Shown: positions 1 through 4,809 of the stretch, one piece after another
Layout: each line of letters opens with the position of its first letter
How positions within the stretch are numbered: position 1 is the stretch's first letter
DNA from: a virus
Length of the DNA: 21,757 nt
Reading direction: 5' to 3' (one strand)
Virus record (IMG/VR): IMGVR_UViG_3300031227_002617
Coordinates: 1 to 21,757 of that record
Notes under the pieces: generated by a model
The model's database searches: none
Seen by the model: the letters and a program-made list of their open reading frames with translations, nothing else
What the model was told of the DNA's origin: nothing
Program-made: the position numbers and the translations under genes

Positions 1-29
1 AGGATATTGTGTACTTGTCTTCTTTTGTG

Positions 30-152
30 AAGGTTCTGCGGATTTAGCACTAGGATGAGGGTTCTACACCCTATATGCTACCGTAGATTGGCTTACAGGT
101 TATTGGCAGGTTAAGCCACCGATTACTGCTTGCTTTGCCGTCTCAACCTTGT
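30..152 (-). ncRNA. Candidate structured RNA 1 (unknown family), possibly running off the left edge
   Basis: All three minus-strand frames are closed soon after the promoter at 159-187, so this transcript is probably non-coding. The expected transcription start (about 151-153) falls just before a long-range helix: 145-150 pairs with 30-35 (AAGGTT/AACCTT), and 138-140 with 39-41 continues it after an internal loop. Inside lie two arms. One is 76-80 with 45-49 (TAGCA/TGCTA), enclosing a hairpin 68-72 with 58-62 (AGGGT/ACCCT). The other is 112-117 with 90-95 (GGCTTA/TAAGCC). The fold therefore looks like a closed multi-branch junction. I see no terminator before the window edge, so the 3' end is unknown. 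I could not match it to tRNA, tmRNA or any RNA family I know. All the pairs are Watson-Crick, so the strand rests on the promoter alone. Confidence 0.45.
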
Positions 153-158
153 ACTAAC

Positions 159-187
159 ATTGTATATCAATTATATACAAAAGTCAA
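159..187 (-). promoter_or_regulatory. Sigma70-type promoter for candidate RNA 1
   Basis: On the minus strand, TTGACT (187-182) and TACAAT (164-159) are separated by exactly 17 bases. The -35 box overlaps the TGA stop codon (186-184) of the upstream 51-aa gene, so the two transcription units are packed end to end. Confidence 0.6.
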
Positions 188-339
188 GTAACCTTGTTGA
201 TAACTTTCTTATGCGTATTATACAGCCTATAATGGCAATTAGGACATTGTTTTGGCTCTTTTACACGTGTGACCCAAGTAAAGCTACACTTAGGACATGT
301 AACTGCTGGTATCTTGGTCTTTTTTAGCTTTAATTTCAT
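184..339 (-). CDS. Small zinc-ribbon-like protein, 51 aa
   Basis: A 51-residue basic protein on the minus strand, beginning MKLKLKKTKIPAV. It has two Cys pairs, TCPKC (residues 14-18) and QCPNCH (about 33-38), spaced as in a classic CxxC-x15-CxxC zinc ribbon, with a lysine-rich start and tail. Such miniature ribbons usually bind nucleic acid or another protein. No enzymatic residues are visible. The ATG at 339 is preceded by a TTGACT-17-TACATT promoter whose start site would lie only about 5 bases upstream, so the mRNA is nearly leaderless, with no Shine-Dalgarno motif. It is transcribed divergently from the 54-aa Cys protein at 382, sharing promoter DNA. The paired-Cys pattern and good promoter make this a much better call than the overlapping plus-strand frame at 130-327. 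The function is unknown. Confidence 0.65.
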   Translation of the reverse strand: MKLKLKKTKIPAVTCPKCSFTWVTRVKEPKQCPNCHYRLYNTHKKVINKVT

Positions 340-343
340 AGTA

Positions 344-372
344 TTGCTTATAATGTATATTATTGATATACT
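344..372 (+). promoter_or_regulatory. Promoter of the 54-aa Cys-containing gene
   Basis: Plus strand: TTGCTT (344-349), 17-base spacer, TATACT (367-372). The predicted start at about 379 leaves only two or three bases before the ATG at 382, so the mRNA would be effectively leaderless. It overlaps the minus-strand promoter at 352-380. Confidence 0.55.
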
Positions 373-380
373 TTAGTCAA
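352..380 (-). promoter_or_regulatory. Promoter of the 51-aa zinc-ribbon gene
   Basis: Minus strand: TTGACT (380-375), 17-base spacer, TACATT (357-352). It overlaps almost entirely the opposite-facing plus-strand promoter at 344-372, so RNA polymerase bound to one should exclude the other. Confidence 0.5.
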
Positions 381-381
381 T

Positions 382-546
382 ATGTTAGATACCTATTGCC
401 GGCTATGCGGTAAACCAATCAAAAGAAAGCCGTCTCTAATCCAAGTGAGTGCTACTCCCAATGGTTCACTTATAGATGTATGCGCTAAACATTACGGAGA
501 AAAGGATTTTTGGGAGAGATTAGATCAAATAAAAAAGCCCACATAG
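382..546 (+). CDS. Small Cys-containing protein, 54 aa
   Basis: A 54-residue protein starting MLDTYCRLCGKPIKRKPS. The N-terminal YCRLCGKPI (residues 5-13) is a typical treble-clef or zinc-ribbon knuckle. A second half, DVCAKHYGEKDFWERLD, supplies one Cys and one His that could complete a C-C-C-H zinc site. The C-terminal part is predicted helical. It resembles the small 'CRYC/CGKP' knuckle proteins often encoded by phages, but no precise family can be named. The start is set by the near-leaderless promoter at 344-372 and there is no Shine-Dalgarno motif. Its stop codon lies in the loop and stem of the terminator of the opposing RNA at 530-622, so the 3' ends of the two transcripts overlap by about 17 bases. 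Function unknown. Confidence 0.6.
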   Translation: MLDTYCRLCGKPIKRKPSLIQVSATPNGSLIDVCAKHYGEKDFWERLDQIKKPT

Positions 547-622
547 TGAGCTATCCCTTTTCGCCTCGGTAGTACATACATTATTCCGCATAATTGTACT
601 GCGAACGCCTATTAAGGGAATC
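530..622 (-). ncRNA. Candidate small structured RNA 2, about 93 nt, unknown family
   Basis: A complete minus-strand transcription unit without a usable reading frame: near-consensus promoter (629-657), predicted start near 622, and an intrinsic terminator at 531-552. Within it 614-619 pairs with 554-559 (TCCCTT/AAGGGA). This encloses an arm made of 596-600 with 571-575 (AGTAC/GTACT), then 590-594 with 580-584 (ATTAT/ATAAT), closing a GCGGA loop. The terminator stem contains a U-G pair on this strand that would be an A-C mismatch on the other, which supports the orientation. The 3' end is antisense to the last 17 bases of the 54-aa gene. It is far too short for 6S RNA and lacks SRP or tRNA motifs. 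It could be a phage regulatory RNA or an antisense RNA. Confidence 0.55.
531..552 (-). terminator. Intrinsic terminator of candidate RNA 2
   Basis: Minus-strand stem AGCTCAC (552-546), loop TAT, GTGGGCT (542-536), then a run of U (the last stem U plus 535-531). Seven pairs, including one G-U. In the plus direction the stem has an A-C mismatch and is followed by ATCCCTTTT, so it would be a poorer terminator for the 54-aa gene. Confidence 0.7.
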
Positions 623-628
623 CAAAGC

Positions 629-657
629 ATTTTACGACCCGTAACCCTCTTTGTCAA
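629..657 (-). promoter_or_regulatory. Strong sigma70-type promoter for candidate RNA 2
   Basis: Minus strand: consensus TTGACA (657-652), exactly 17 bases, TAAAAT (634-629). It is one of the best promoters in the window, and the transcript it makes reaches the terminator at 531-552. Confidence 0.65.
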
Positions 658-707
658 TAGTTATGCACATTTACAGATAAGCTATTTTCTTTTATTGTGT
701 AGTTGTG

Positions 708-733
708 TATACTATAAGTTATAGCACTATAAC
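708..733 (+). promoter_or_regulatory. Possible promoter with operator-like palindrome
   Basis: TATACT (708-713) is a fair -10 box, but no good -35 lies 17 bases upstream. Immediately downstream is a perfect inverted repeat, GTTATAGCACTATAAC (718-733): seven bases either side of CA, covering the predicted transcription start. The half-site GTTATAG recurs at 1054-1060, just before the -35 box of the methyltransferase promoter. A dimeric repressor site is the simplest reading; no regulator gene is present in the window. Confidence 0.35.
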
Positions 734-744
734 AAGCTATTATA

Positions 745-787
745 CATCGACTGAAGCCGATGGGATTTATTCCTGTGGGCTTTTTTC
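745..787 (+). terminator. Terminator with competing anti-terminator hairpin
   Basis: AAGCC (754-758) pairs with GGCTT (778-782), and GGGA (762-765) with TCCT (771-774), around a short loop; the stem runs into a T tract (781-786), as in an intrinsic terminator. CATCG (745-749) can instead pair with CGATG (758-762), which uses bases of the terminator's 5' arm. The two structures are mutually exclusive. That is the layout of an attenuator, which would decide whether polymerase continues into the structured RNA that follows at 789. Confidence 0.45.
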
Positions 788-788
788 G

Positions 789-1004
789 TTGCCGAGGCTC
801 GAGCAGACCCAGCTTGGATAGCAGGCTTTAAATGCTATGTATAAGGGGTTCTTATGGACACCTCAGCTCGTCCCACGAGTAGTCCAAAGAAAGGCGAACG
901 TAAATGTTGAACGCCAAGCGGTGGCACTATCGCAAGTTTCAACAGCTCTTACCCAATGAAAGGGAATCTAAGAGTGCTATCCTTCAATCATCGAATATCG
1001 GCGA
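789..1004 (+). ncRNA. Candidate large multi-branched RNA 3 with pseudoknot, unknown family
   Basis: No credible gene lies in this 216-base stretch, but many helices nest consistently. P1: 789-795/998-1004. P2: 816-823/975-982, eight perfect pairs (GGATAGCA/TGCTATCC). Hairpins: 841-845/851-855; 866-871/875-880 inside 856-859/882-885; 918-923/928-933; 946-951/969-974 with 952-954/962-964. GGCG (893-896) with CGCC (912-915) crosses TGTTGAA (905-911) with TTCAACA (938-944), a sterically feasible H-type pseudoknot with abutting helices and a hairpin in its third loop. G-U pairs in P1, 866-880 and 918-933 make sense only on the plus strand. An alternative local hairpin, 818-823/833-838, competes with P2. 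I found no signature of tmRNA, RNase P RNA, group I intron, SRP RNA or tRNA. No terminator follows directly. Confidence 0.5.
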
Positions 1005-1061
1005 GGCTTTCCCTTATGTTTTCCTAGCTGAACCCTGAGTAGTTATGCTAAGTGTTATAGT

Positions 1062-1090
1062 TTGATTAAACCTTAGATAAAGGCTATAAT
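1062..1090 (+). promoter_or_regulatory. Near-consensus promoter of the methyltransferase/packaging operon
   Basis: TTGATT (1062-1067), 17 bases, TATAAT (1085-1090). Transcription should begin near 1097, giving a leader of about 50 bases that holds a small hairpin (GTTTC 1113-1117 with GAAAC 1122-1126) but no Shine-Dalgarno sequence before the ATG at 1150. Confidence 0.7.
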
Positions 1091-1149
1091 ATAACTAGAT
1101 AAACCTTTTACCGTTTCTTTTGAAACATAATTAGTGATAGAATATCTGT

Positions 1150-2331
1150 ATGCAACTTGAAAGTATTGCAATAGACGATTTAAAACCATATTCCAAGAAT
1201 GCTCGTAGGCATTCTACGAAACAAATTGATTTGTTAGCTAAGAATATCCAAGAGTTTGGGTTCACGACACCAATTCTAATAGATAAAGACAATGAAATTG
1301 TTGCTGGTCATGGAAGGTTAGAGGCTCTTAAAAAATTAAAATGGCAAAGTGCATTCTGTGTAAGAATGGATAATTTAAATAAAGAACAAATAAAGGCACT
1401 TAGATTGGCTGATAATCAGATTGCTTCAATGGCAGATTGGGATATGGAGCTTGTAGTTGAAGAATTAAAAGATTTAACAAAAGATATTGTTGAGCTTACT
1501 GGGTTTGATGTGGATTTAATTATTGAGCCTGATGAAAAAGATGATGAAGTTCCTGATGTACCAGATGAACCAAAGTCAAAGCTAGGCGATATTTATCAGC
1601 TAGGGAATCATAGGATTATGTGTGGTGACTCAACCAAGATTGAGGATGTAGAGAAGTTAATGGATGGGAAGAAGGCGGATATGGTTTTTACTGACCCACC
1701 TTATGGGATAAGTGTTGTAAAACCAGATGGGATGATTGGAGGTAATAGAGTTGGAGTTGGAAAGGTTAGATATCCTGGTTTAGTAAATACTAAAGTTTAT
1801 CGACCTGTTATTGGAGATGATGAAGATTTTGACCCAACGTTTCTGTTGGACCAAGCAGCTCATTTAATAATTTGGGGAGCTAATAACTTTGCTGCTTTGT
1901 TGCCGAATTATAGTCATTGGTTAGTTTGGGATAAAAAAGGGGAGATGCAACTGAAGAATGATTTTAGTGATTGTGAGTTAGCTTGGACGAATTTTCCAAA
2001 GAAGACAGTAAAAAAATATATTCATATGTGGGCAGGCATGACTAGGAAGGGAAGTAGAAAAGAAGAACTTAAAGAGAGGGTGCATCCAACTCAAAAGCCA
2101 GTGGGATTATTTGTTGACATCTTACAAGATTATAGCAATGAGAAATGGATTATTTTAGACTTATATCTCGGTTCAGGTTCAACCCTCATAGCTTGTGAAA
2201 AGACAAACAGAGTATGTTATGGAATGGAGATTGACCCTAAGTATATCGACGTAATAATCCAAAGGTATATTGACTATACTGGTAAAAATGCTGTAAGATT
2301 GAATGATGGAAAGATGTATAGCGAAGTATGA
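1150..2331 (+). CDS. ParB-like domain fused to a DNA N6-adenine/N4-cytosine methyltransferase
   Basis: A 393-aa protein. Residues 1-100 form a ParB/Srx-type domain (IDDLKPYSKNARRHS; VAGHGRLEAL with the GHGR core at 53-56; LRLADNQIA). Residues 145-393 are an amino-methyltransferase of the N-6/N-4 family (PF01555 type). The catalytic motif IV is TDPPYG (182-185 DPPY), and the S-adenosylmethionine-binding motif I comes after it as LDLYLGSGST (336-345), preceded by HPTQKP (312-317). That order is class beta. It should methylate an exocyclic amino group in phage or host DNA, commonly to escape restriction or mark DNA near packaging. The ParB half probably helps DNA recognition. No cognate restriction enzyme is visible. 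It overlaps the HNH gene by 29 bases and heads the terminase operon. The gene is visibly more AT-rich than the structural genes, hinting at separate acquisition. The target base cannot be read from sequence. Confidence 0.9.
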   Translation: MQLESIAIDDLKPYSKNARRHSTKQIDLLAKNIQEFGFTTPILIDKDNEIVAGHGRLEALKKLKWQSAFCVRMDNLNKEQIKALRLADNQIASMADWDMELVVEELKDLTKDIVELTGFDVDLIIEPDEKDDEVPDVPDEPKSKLGDIYQLGNHRIMCGDSTKIEDVEKLMDGKKADMVFTDPPYGISVVKPDGMIGGNRVGVGKVRYPGLVNTKVYRPVIGDDEDFDPTFLLDQAAHLIIWGANNFAALLPNYSHWLVWDKKGEMQLKNDFSDCELAWTNFPKKTVKKYIHMWAGMTRKGSRKEELKERVHPTQKPVGLFVDILQDYSNEKWIILDLYLGSGSTLIACEKTNRVCYGMEIDPKYIDVIIQRYIDYTGKNAVRLNDGKMYSEV

Positions 2332-2791
2332 ATATAAGCATTTAATATGTAAGGGCTGTGGAATTTTATTTGATTCAAGAACAAGGAATAAAAATCAAAA
2401 ATATTGTTCAAAGAGTTGTGCTGGGAAGAACAATACAAACGTCGGTAGGTTAAAGAAGGGATTTCCAGCATGGAATAAGGAGCTGAAGGGATATAGAGCT
2501 GGATACACAATGTCAGAAAATACGAAGCGCAAAATAGGATTAGCAAACTCACAAGATAAAAGTATACTGTGGAAAGGTGATGAAGTTGGTTATTATGCTT
2601 TACATGATTGGGTGAGAAAATATAAAGGAAAACCGTTACAATGTGAAGATTGTGGTAAAGAAGATGGACGGATTGAGTGGGCTAATCGAAGTCAAGAATA
2701 TAAGCGAAATTTAGATGATTGGATTGCTTTGTGCGTTCCGTGTCATAAGCGATATGATAAAGGTAAATTTAAGCGCATCCTCAAAAAATAA
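2303..2791 (+). CDS. HNH homing-type endonuclease with zinc ribbon and NUMOD3-like motif
   Basis: A 162-aa protein. Residues 16-39 hold CKGCG and YCSKSC, a zinc ribbon. Residues 53-83 (FPAWNKELKG, then SENTKRKIGLANS) resemble the NUMOD3 DNA-binding repeat of free-standing homing nucleases. Residues 98-152 are an HNH domain: LHDWVRKYKGKP, CEDCG, IEWANRSQEYKRNLDDW and LCVPCHKRYD, with two Cys pairs for structural zinc and the final His of the motif at 148. This HNH type nicks or cuts DNA. Beside terminase genes such enzymes can act as selfish mobile genes or assist cos cleavage with the large terminase. The start overlaps the methyltransferase end by 29 bases; a second ATG at 2306 is equally possible. 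It shares the AT-rich composition of the methyltransferase, so the two may have arrived together. Confidence 0.85.
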   Translation: MMERCIAKYEYKHLICKGCGILFDSRTRNKNQKYCSKSCAGKNNTNVGRLKKGFPAWNKELKGYRAGYTMSENTKRKIGLANSQDKSILWKGDEVGYYALHDWVRKYKGKPLQCEDCGKEDGRIEWANRSQEYKRNLDDWIALCVPCHKRYDKGKFKRILKK

Positions 2792-2796
2792 CATAT

Positions 2797-3249
2797 ATGA
2801 AAAAGATAACAAAGCCTAAAGCCAAGCTCCCTTACAAAACAGGGCGCAATACCAAGAACACGCCAGATACTCGTAAGGAGCTATTAGACGCGCTCAAAGT
2901 AGGGCATACAGATAAGGACTCGTGCATATTAGCAGGGGTAGGACATGATTTTTTTTATAGTTTGATTAAGAAAGATACAGAGTTTTCGGAAGAAGTAAAA
3001 AAAGCAAGGTTAGTAGCTAAAGACCAATGTATCAAAATTATCAGGTCAGCCGCTACAAAAACATGGACAGCCGCCGCTTGGTATTTAGAGCGCAAGTTCA
3101 AGAATGAGTTTTCATCGCGTAACGAAGTGACCGGCGCGAACGGTGAAAGCCTAATGATGACAGATGAGGAGCGAGCAGAGGCACAGAGGGTGTTTCCTAA
3201 CATGAATCTTAAAAAAGAAAATGGAGATAATAACCTACGAAAAGATTAA
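2797..3249 (+). CDS. terS: Putative terminase small subunit
   Basis: A 150-aa protein directly upstream of, and overlapping by 29 bases, the large terminase. After a basic N-terminus (KKITKPKAKLPYKTGRNTKN), residues about 27-60 read as a helix-turn-helix: RKELLDALKVGHTDKDSCILAGV, then FFYSLIKKD. This matches the small-terminase pattern in which a helix-turn-helix recognises the pac or cos site. Residues 62-105 form long helices (FSEEVKKARLVAKDQCIKII, KTWTAAAWYLERKF) that typically assemble the ring, and the acidic, asparagine-rich tail may contact the large subunit. The start ATG follows the HNH stop by five bases in A/T-rich sequence without a Shine-Dalgarno motif. Assignment rests on position and helix-turn-helix architecture; the sequence family was not confirmed. 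Confidence 0.7.
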   Translation: MKKITKPKAKLPYKTGRNTKNTPDTRKELLDALKVGHTDKDSCILAGVGHDFFYSLIKKDTEFSEEVKKARLVAKDQCIKIIRSAATKTWTAAAWYLERKFKNEFSSRNEVTGANGESLMMTDEERAEAQRVFPNMNLKKENGDNNLRKD

Positions 3250-4795
3250 ATGGCTTGACTCTGCTGCAACAGCGCAACGGGTTGAAGTCACGAGCAAAGA
3301 TTTTTTGATTTTCTTTTCGTATTATTTCAGGCATTACGTCAAAGCACCTTTTGCAGATTTCCATTATGAAATGGGGCAGGATATCCACGATTTGGTTGGC
3401 GGTAAGATTAAGGAGCTAGGGTGGTTTCAGTTTCGTGAGTCGGCTAAGACTTCACTAGGTAAAGGAATATTGATTTGGAATATCGCACATCGCAAATTCG
3501 AATACATGAACGTTGACTCTCACGATAAGAGTAACTCTGGAAGATTTCTGTTCGATGTTGTTTTGGAACTTCAAACAAATAAGAGACTTAAACGAGATTA
3601 TGGCGAATTGTTTAATACAAAACGCCGGGAGGAAGAACGCACGCAAAAAAGTATCACAGACTTTCTAACTTCAAACGGTGTACGTGTCGAAGCCCATTCA
3701 ACCCAAGAACCTGTTCGTGGTAGGTTGCACGGCTCAATTCGCCCGCAGTTTGTAATCATGGATGATTTTGAAGATATGGGAACGGTGCGCTCAGAAGCTG
3801 CGACAAGACAAGTGCGCGAACATATAGCAGAATTTAAAGGTGGACTTGATCAGGCATGTGGCCGTGTATTGTATCTTGGTAATCACTTATCAGAAGCCGG
3901 CACGGTTCAATCAATCATCGACCGGTCAAAAAATGACCCATCTGTCAGAGTACGCAAGGTTTGGATTATTGGTGACGACGGTAAGCCTTCATGGCCTCAA
4001 AAACACGTCCTCACAGACGATGAAGCCAAAGCAACGGGCAAAATATCCATTGAAGAGATTAAACGCCGTATGCACACGCCAGAGGCTGGTGACGCTGATT
4101 TTATGCGTGAAATGATGGGTACACCTTTTGACCCGAAACTAGCGAAATTCAATCGTTCTATGTTTAGGGATGTATCCCGGGAAGAGGTGGACGATAAAGA
4201 CACGGCTTGTTACTTAACCATCGACCCTCCCGGTCAGGCTTACACAGAGGCTTCGATAAGGCGTGGTGAGGGTGATTTCGTTGGATATGCGCTGATCAAA
4301 GTAACGATTGAGGGTAAATGGATGGTTGAATGTTGGAGAGCTCGAAATACACCAAAGGAAATGATAGATAATATCTTTTCTATTTGGTCAACTGAATCAG
4401 TGATTAAAATTGGGATTGAGGATACACAGTTTTGGCAAGGACTTAAAGACCAAGTTAAGGACGAAGAATCCCGGCGCGGAGTGCGATTGACCATCGTTGA
4501 GTTGAAACATACAGCTCGCGCTTCAAAGAAAGACCGCATACTCACATTACAACCAAGATATGCTGAGGGTAAGATTTGGCATGTAGCCGGACGTTGTAAT
4601 GATTTAGAAGTGGAGTTATTGCGTTTTCCAATAGCTGAACACGATGACGCGAGTGATTCTCTAGCCATGGGGAACGAAATCGCGGAACGTCCACGACAAC
4701 AAATTAGCCAAGTTGTTCATAGTAAAGCGACGACAAATGCCTATCGATACGGCTCAGCGCGTAACCAAGCTATTCGCAGCGGGGCTGATTCGTGA
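3221..4795 (+). CDS. terL: Terminase large subunit (packaging ATPase-nuclease)
   Basis: A 524-aa motor protein that pumps and cuts phage DNA at the portal. The N-terminal ATPase shows a Walker A-like loop FRESAKTSLG (71-80), with Ala in place of the usual Gly before the Lys, and a Walker B FVIMDDFED (177-185), where D181/D182 stand at the metal/catalytic position. A motif-III-like stretch RVLYLGNHLSEAG (215-227) follows. The C-terminal RNase H-type nuclease has acidic clusters at CYLTIDPPG (330-338, D335), GIEDTQFW (398-405) and HDDASDSLAMG (474-484), the three metal-binding positions expected of this domain. Length is normal for the family. The start at 3221 lies inside the small-subunit gene; no later Met is plausible because the next falls at residue 51. 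The stop TGA sits within GTGA, just before the portal gene. Confidence 0.92.
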   Translation: MEIITYEKIKWLDSAATAQRVEVTSKDFLIFFSYYFRHYVKAPFADFHYEMGQDIHDLVGGKIKELGWFQFRESAKTSLGKGILIWNIAHRKFEYMNVDSHDKSNSGRFLFDVVLELQTNKRLKRDYGELFNTKRREEERTQKSITDFLTSNGVRVEAHSTQEPVRGRLHGSIRPQFVIMDDFEDMGTVRSEAATRQVREHIAEFKGGLDQACGRVLYLGNHLSEAGTVQSIIDRSKNDPSVRVRKVWIIGDDGKPSWPQKHVLTDDEAKATGKISIEEIKRRMHTPEAGDADFMREMMGTPFDPKLAKFNRSMFRDVSREEVDDKDTACYLTIDPPGQAYTEASIRRGEGDFVGYALIKVTIEGKWMVECWRARNTPKEMIDNIFSIWSTESVIKIGIEDTQFWQGLKDQVKDEESRRGVRLTIVELKHTARASKKDRILTLQPRYAEGKIWHVAGRCNDLEVELLRFPIAEHDDASDSLAMGNEIAERPRQQISQVVHSKATTNAYRYGSARNQAIRSGADS

Positions 4796-4809
4796 TAAAA
4801 TTACTTCAT

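Noticed and set aside
59-71. T-arm-like hairpin GGG(TTCTACA)CCC suggesting a tRNA
   Set aside because: The loop lacks the purine at position 57, and no acceptor or anticodon stem fits around it.
130-327. Plus-strand 65-aa open frame at the left edge
   Set aside because: It overlaps the better-supported minus-strand zinc-ribbon gene (paired Cys motifs and promoter) and the promoter of RNA 1; its translation has no recognisable features.
661-669. TTATGCACA, a match to the DnaA-box consensus
   Set aside because: Only one perfect box was seen (a one-mismatch form near 705-713), with no cluster or AT-rich unwinding element, so an origin is not supported.
854-910. 18-codon frame inside RNA 3 (MDTSARPTSS...)
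   Set aside because: Lacks any start context and coincides with helices; probably chance.
789-1004. tmRNA, RNase P RNA or group I intron
   Set aside because: No CCA/T-arm end or tag frame, no conserved RNase P core, and no P7 (R/S) pairing of a group I intron. The pseudoknot loops also do not fit the group I order.
2274-2552. Minus-strand 92-aa frame opposite the HNH gene
   Set aside because: It is a shadow of the methyltransferase/HNH coding strand, with no promoter or domain.
4240-4668. Minus-strand 142-aa frame opposite the large terminase
   Set aside because: Shadow frame: the plus-strand terminase motifs are clear.
4792-4809. GTG start for the portal giving six extra residues
   Set aside because: All other genes start with ATG and the ATG at 4810 fits; the GTG remains possible, but the choice barely changes the protein.
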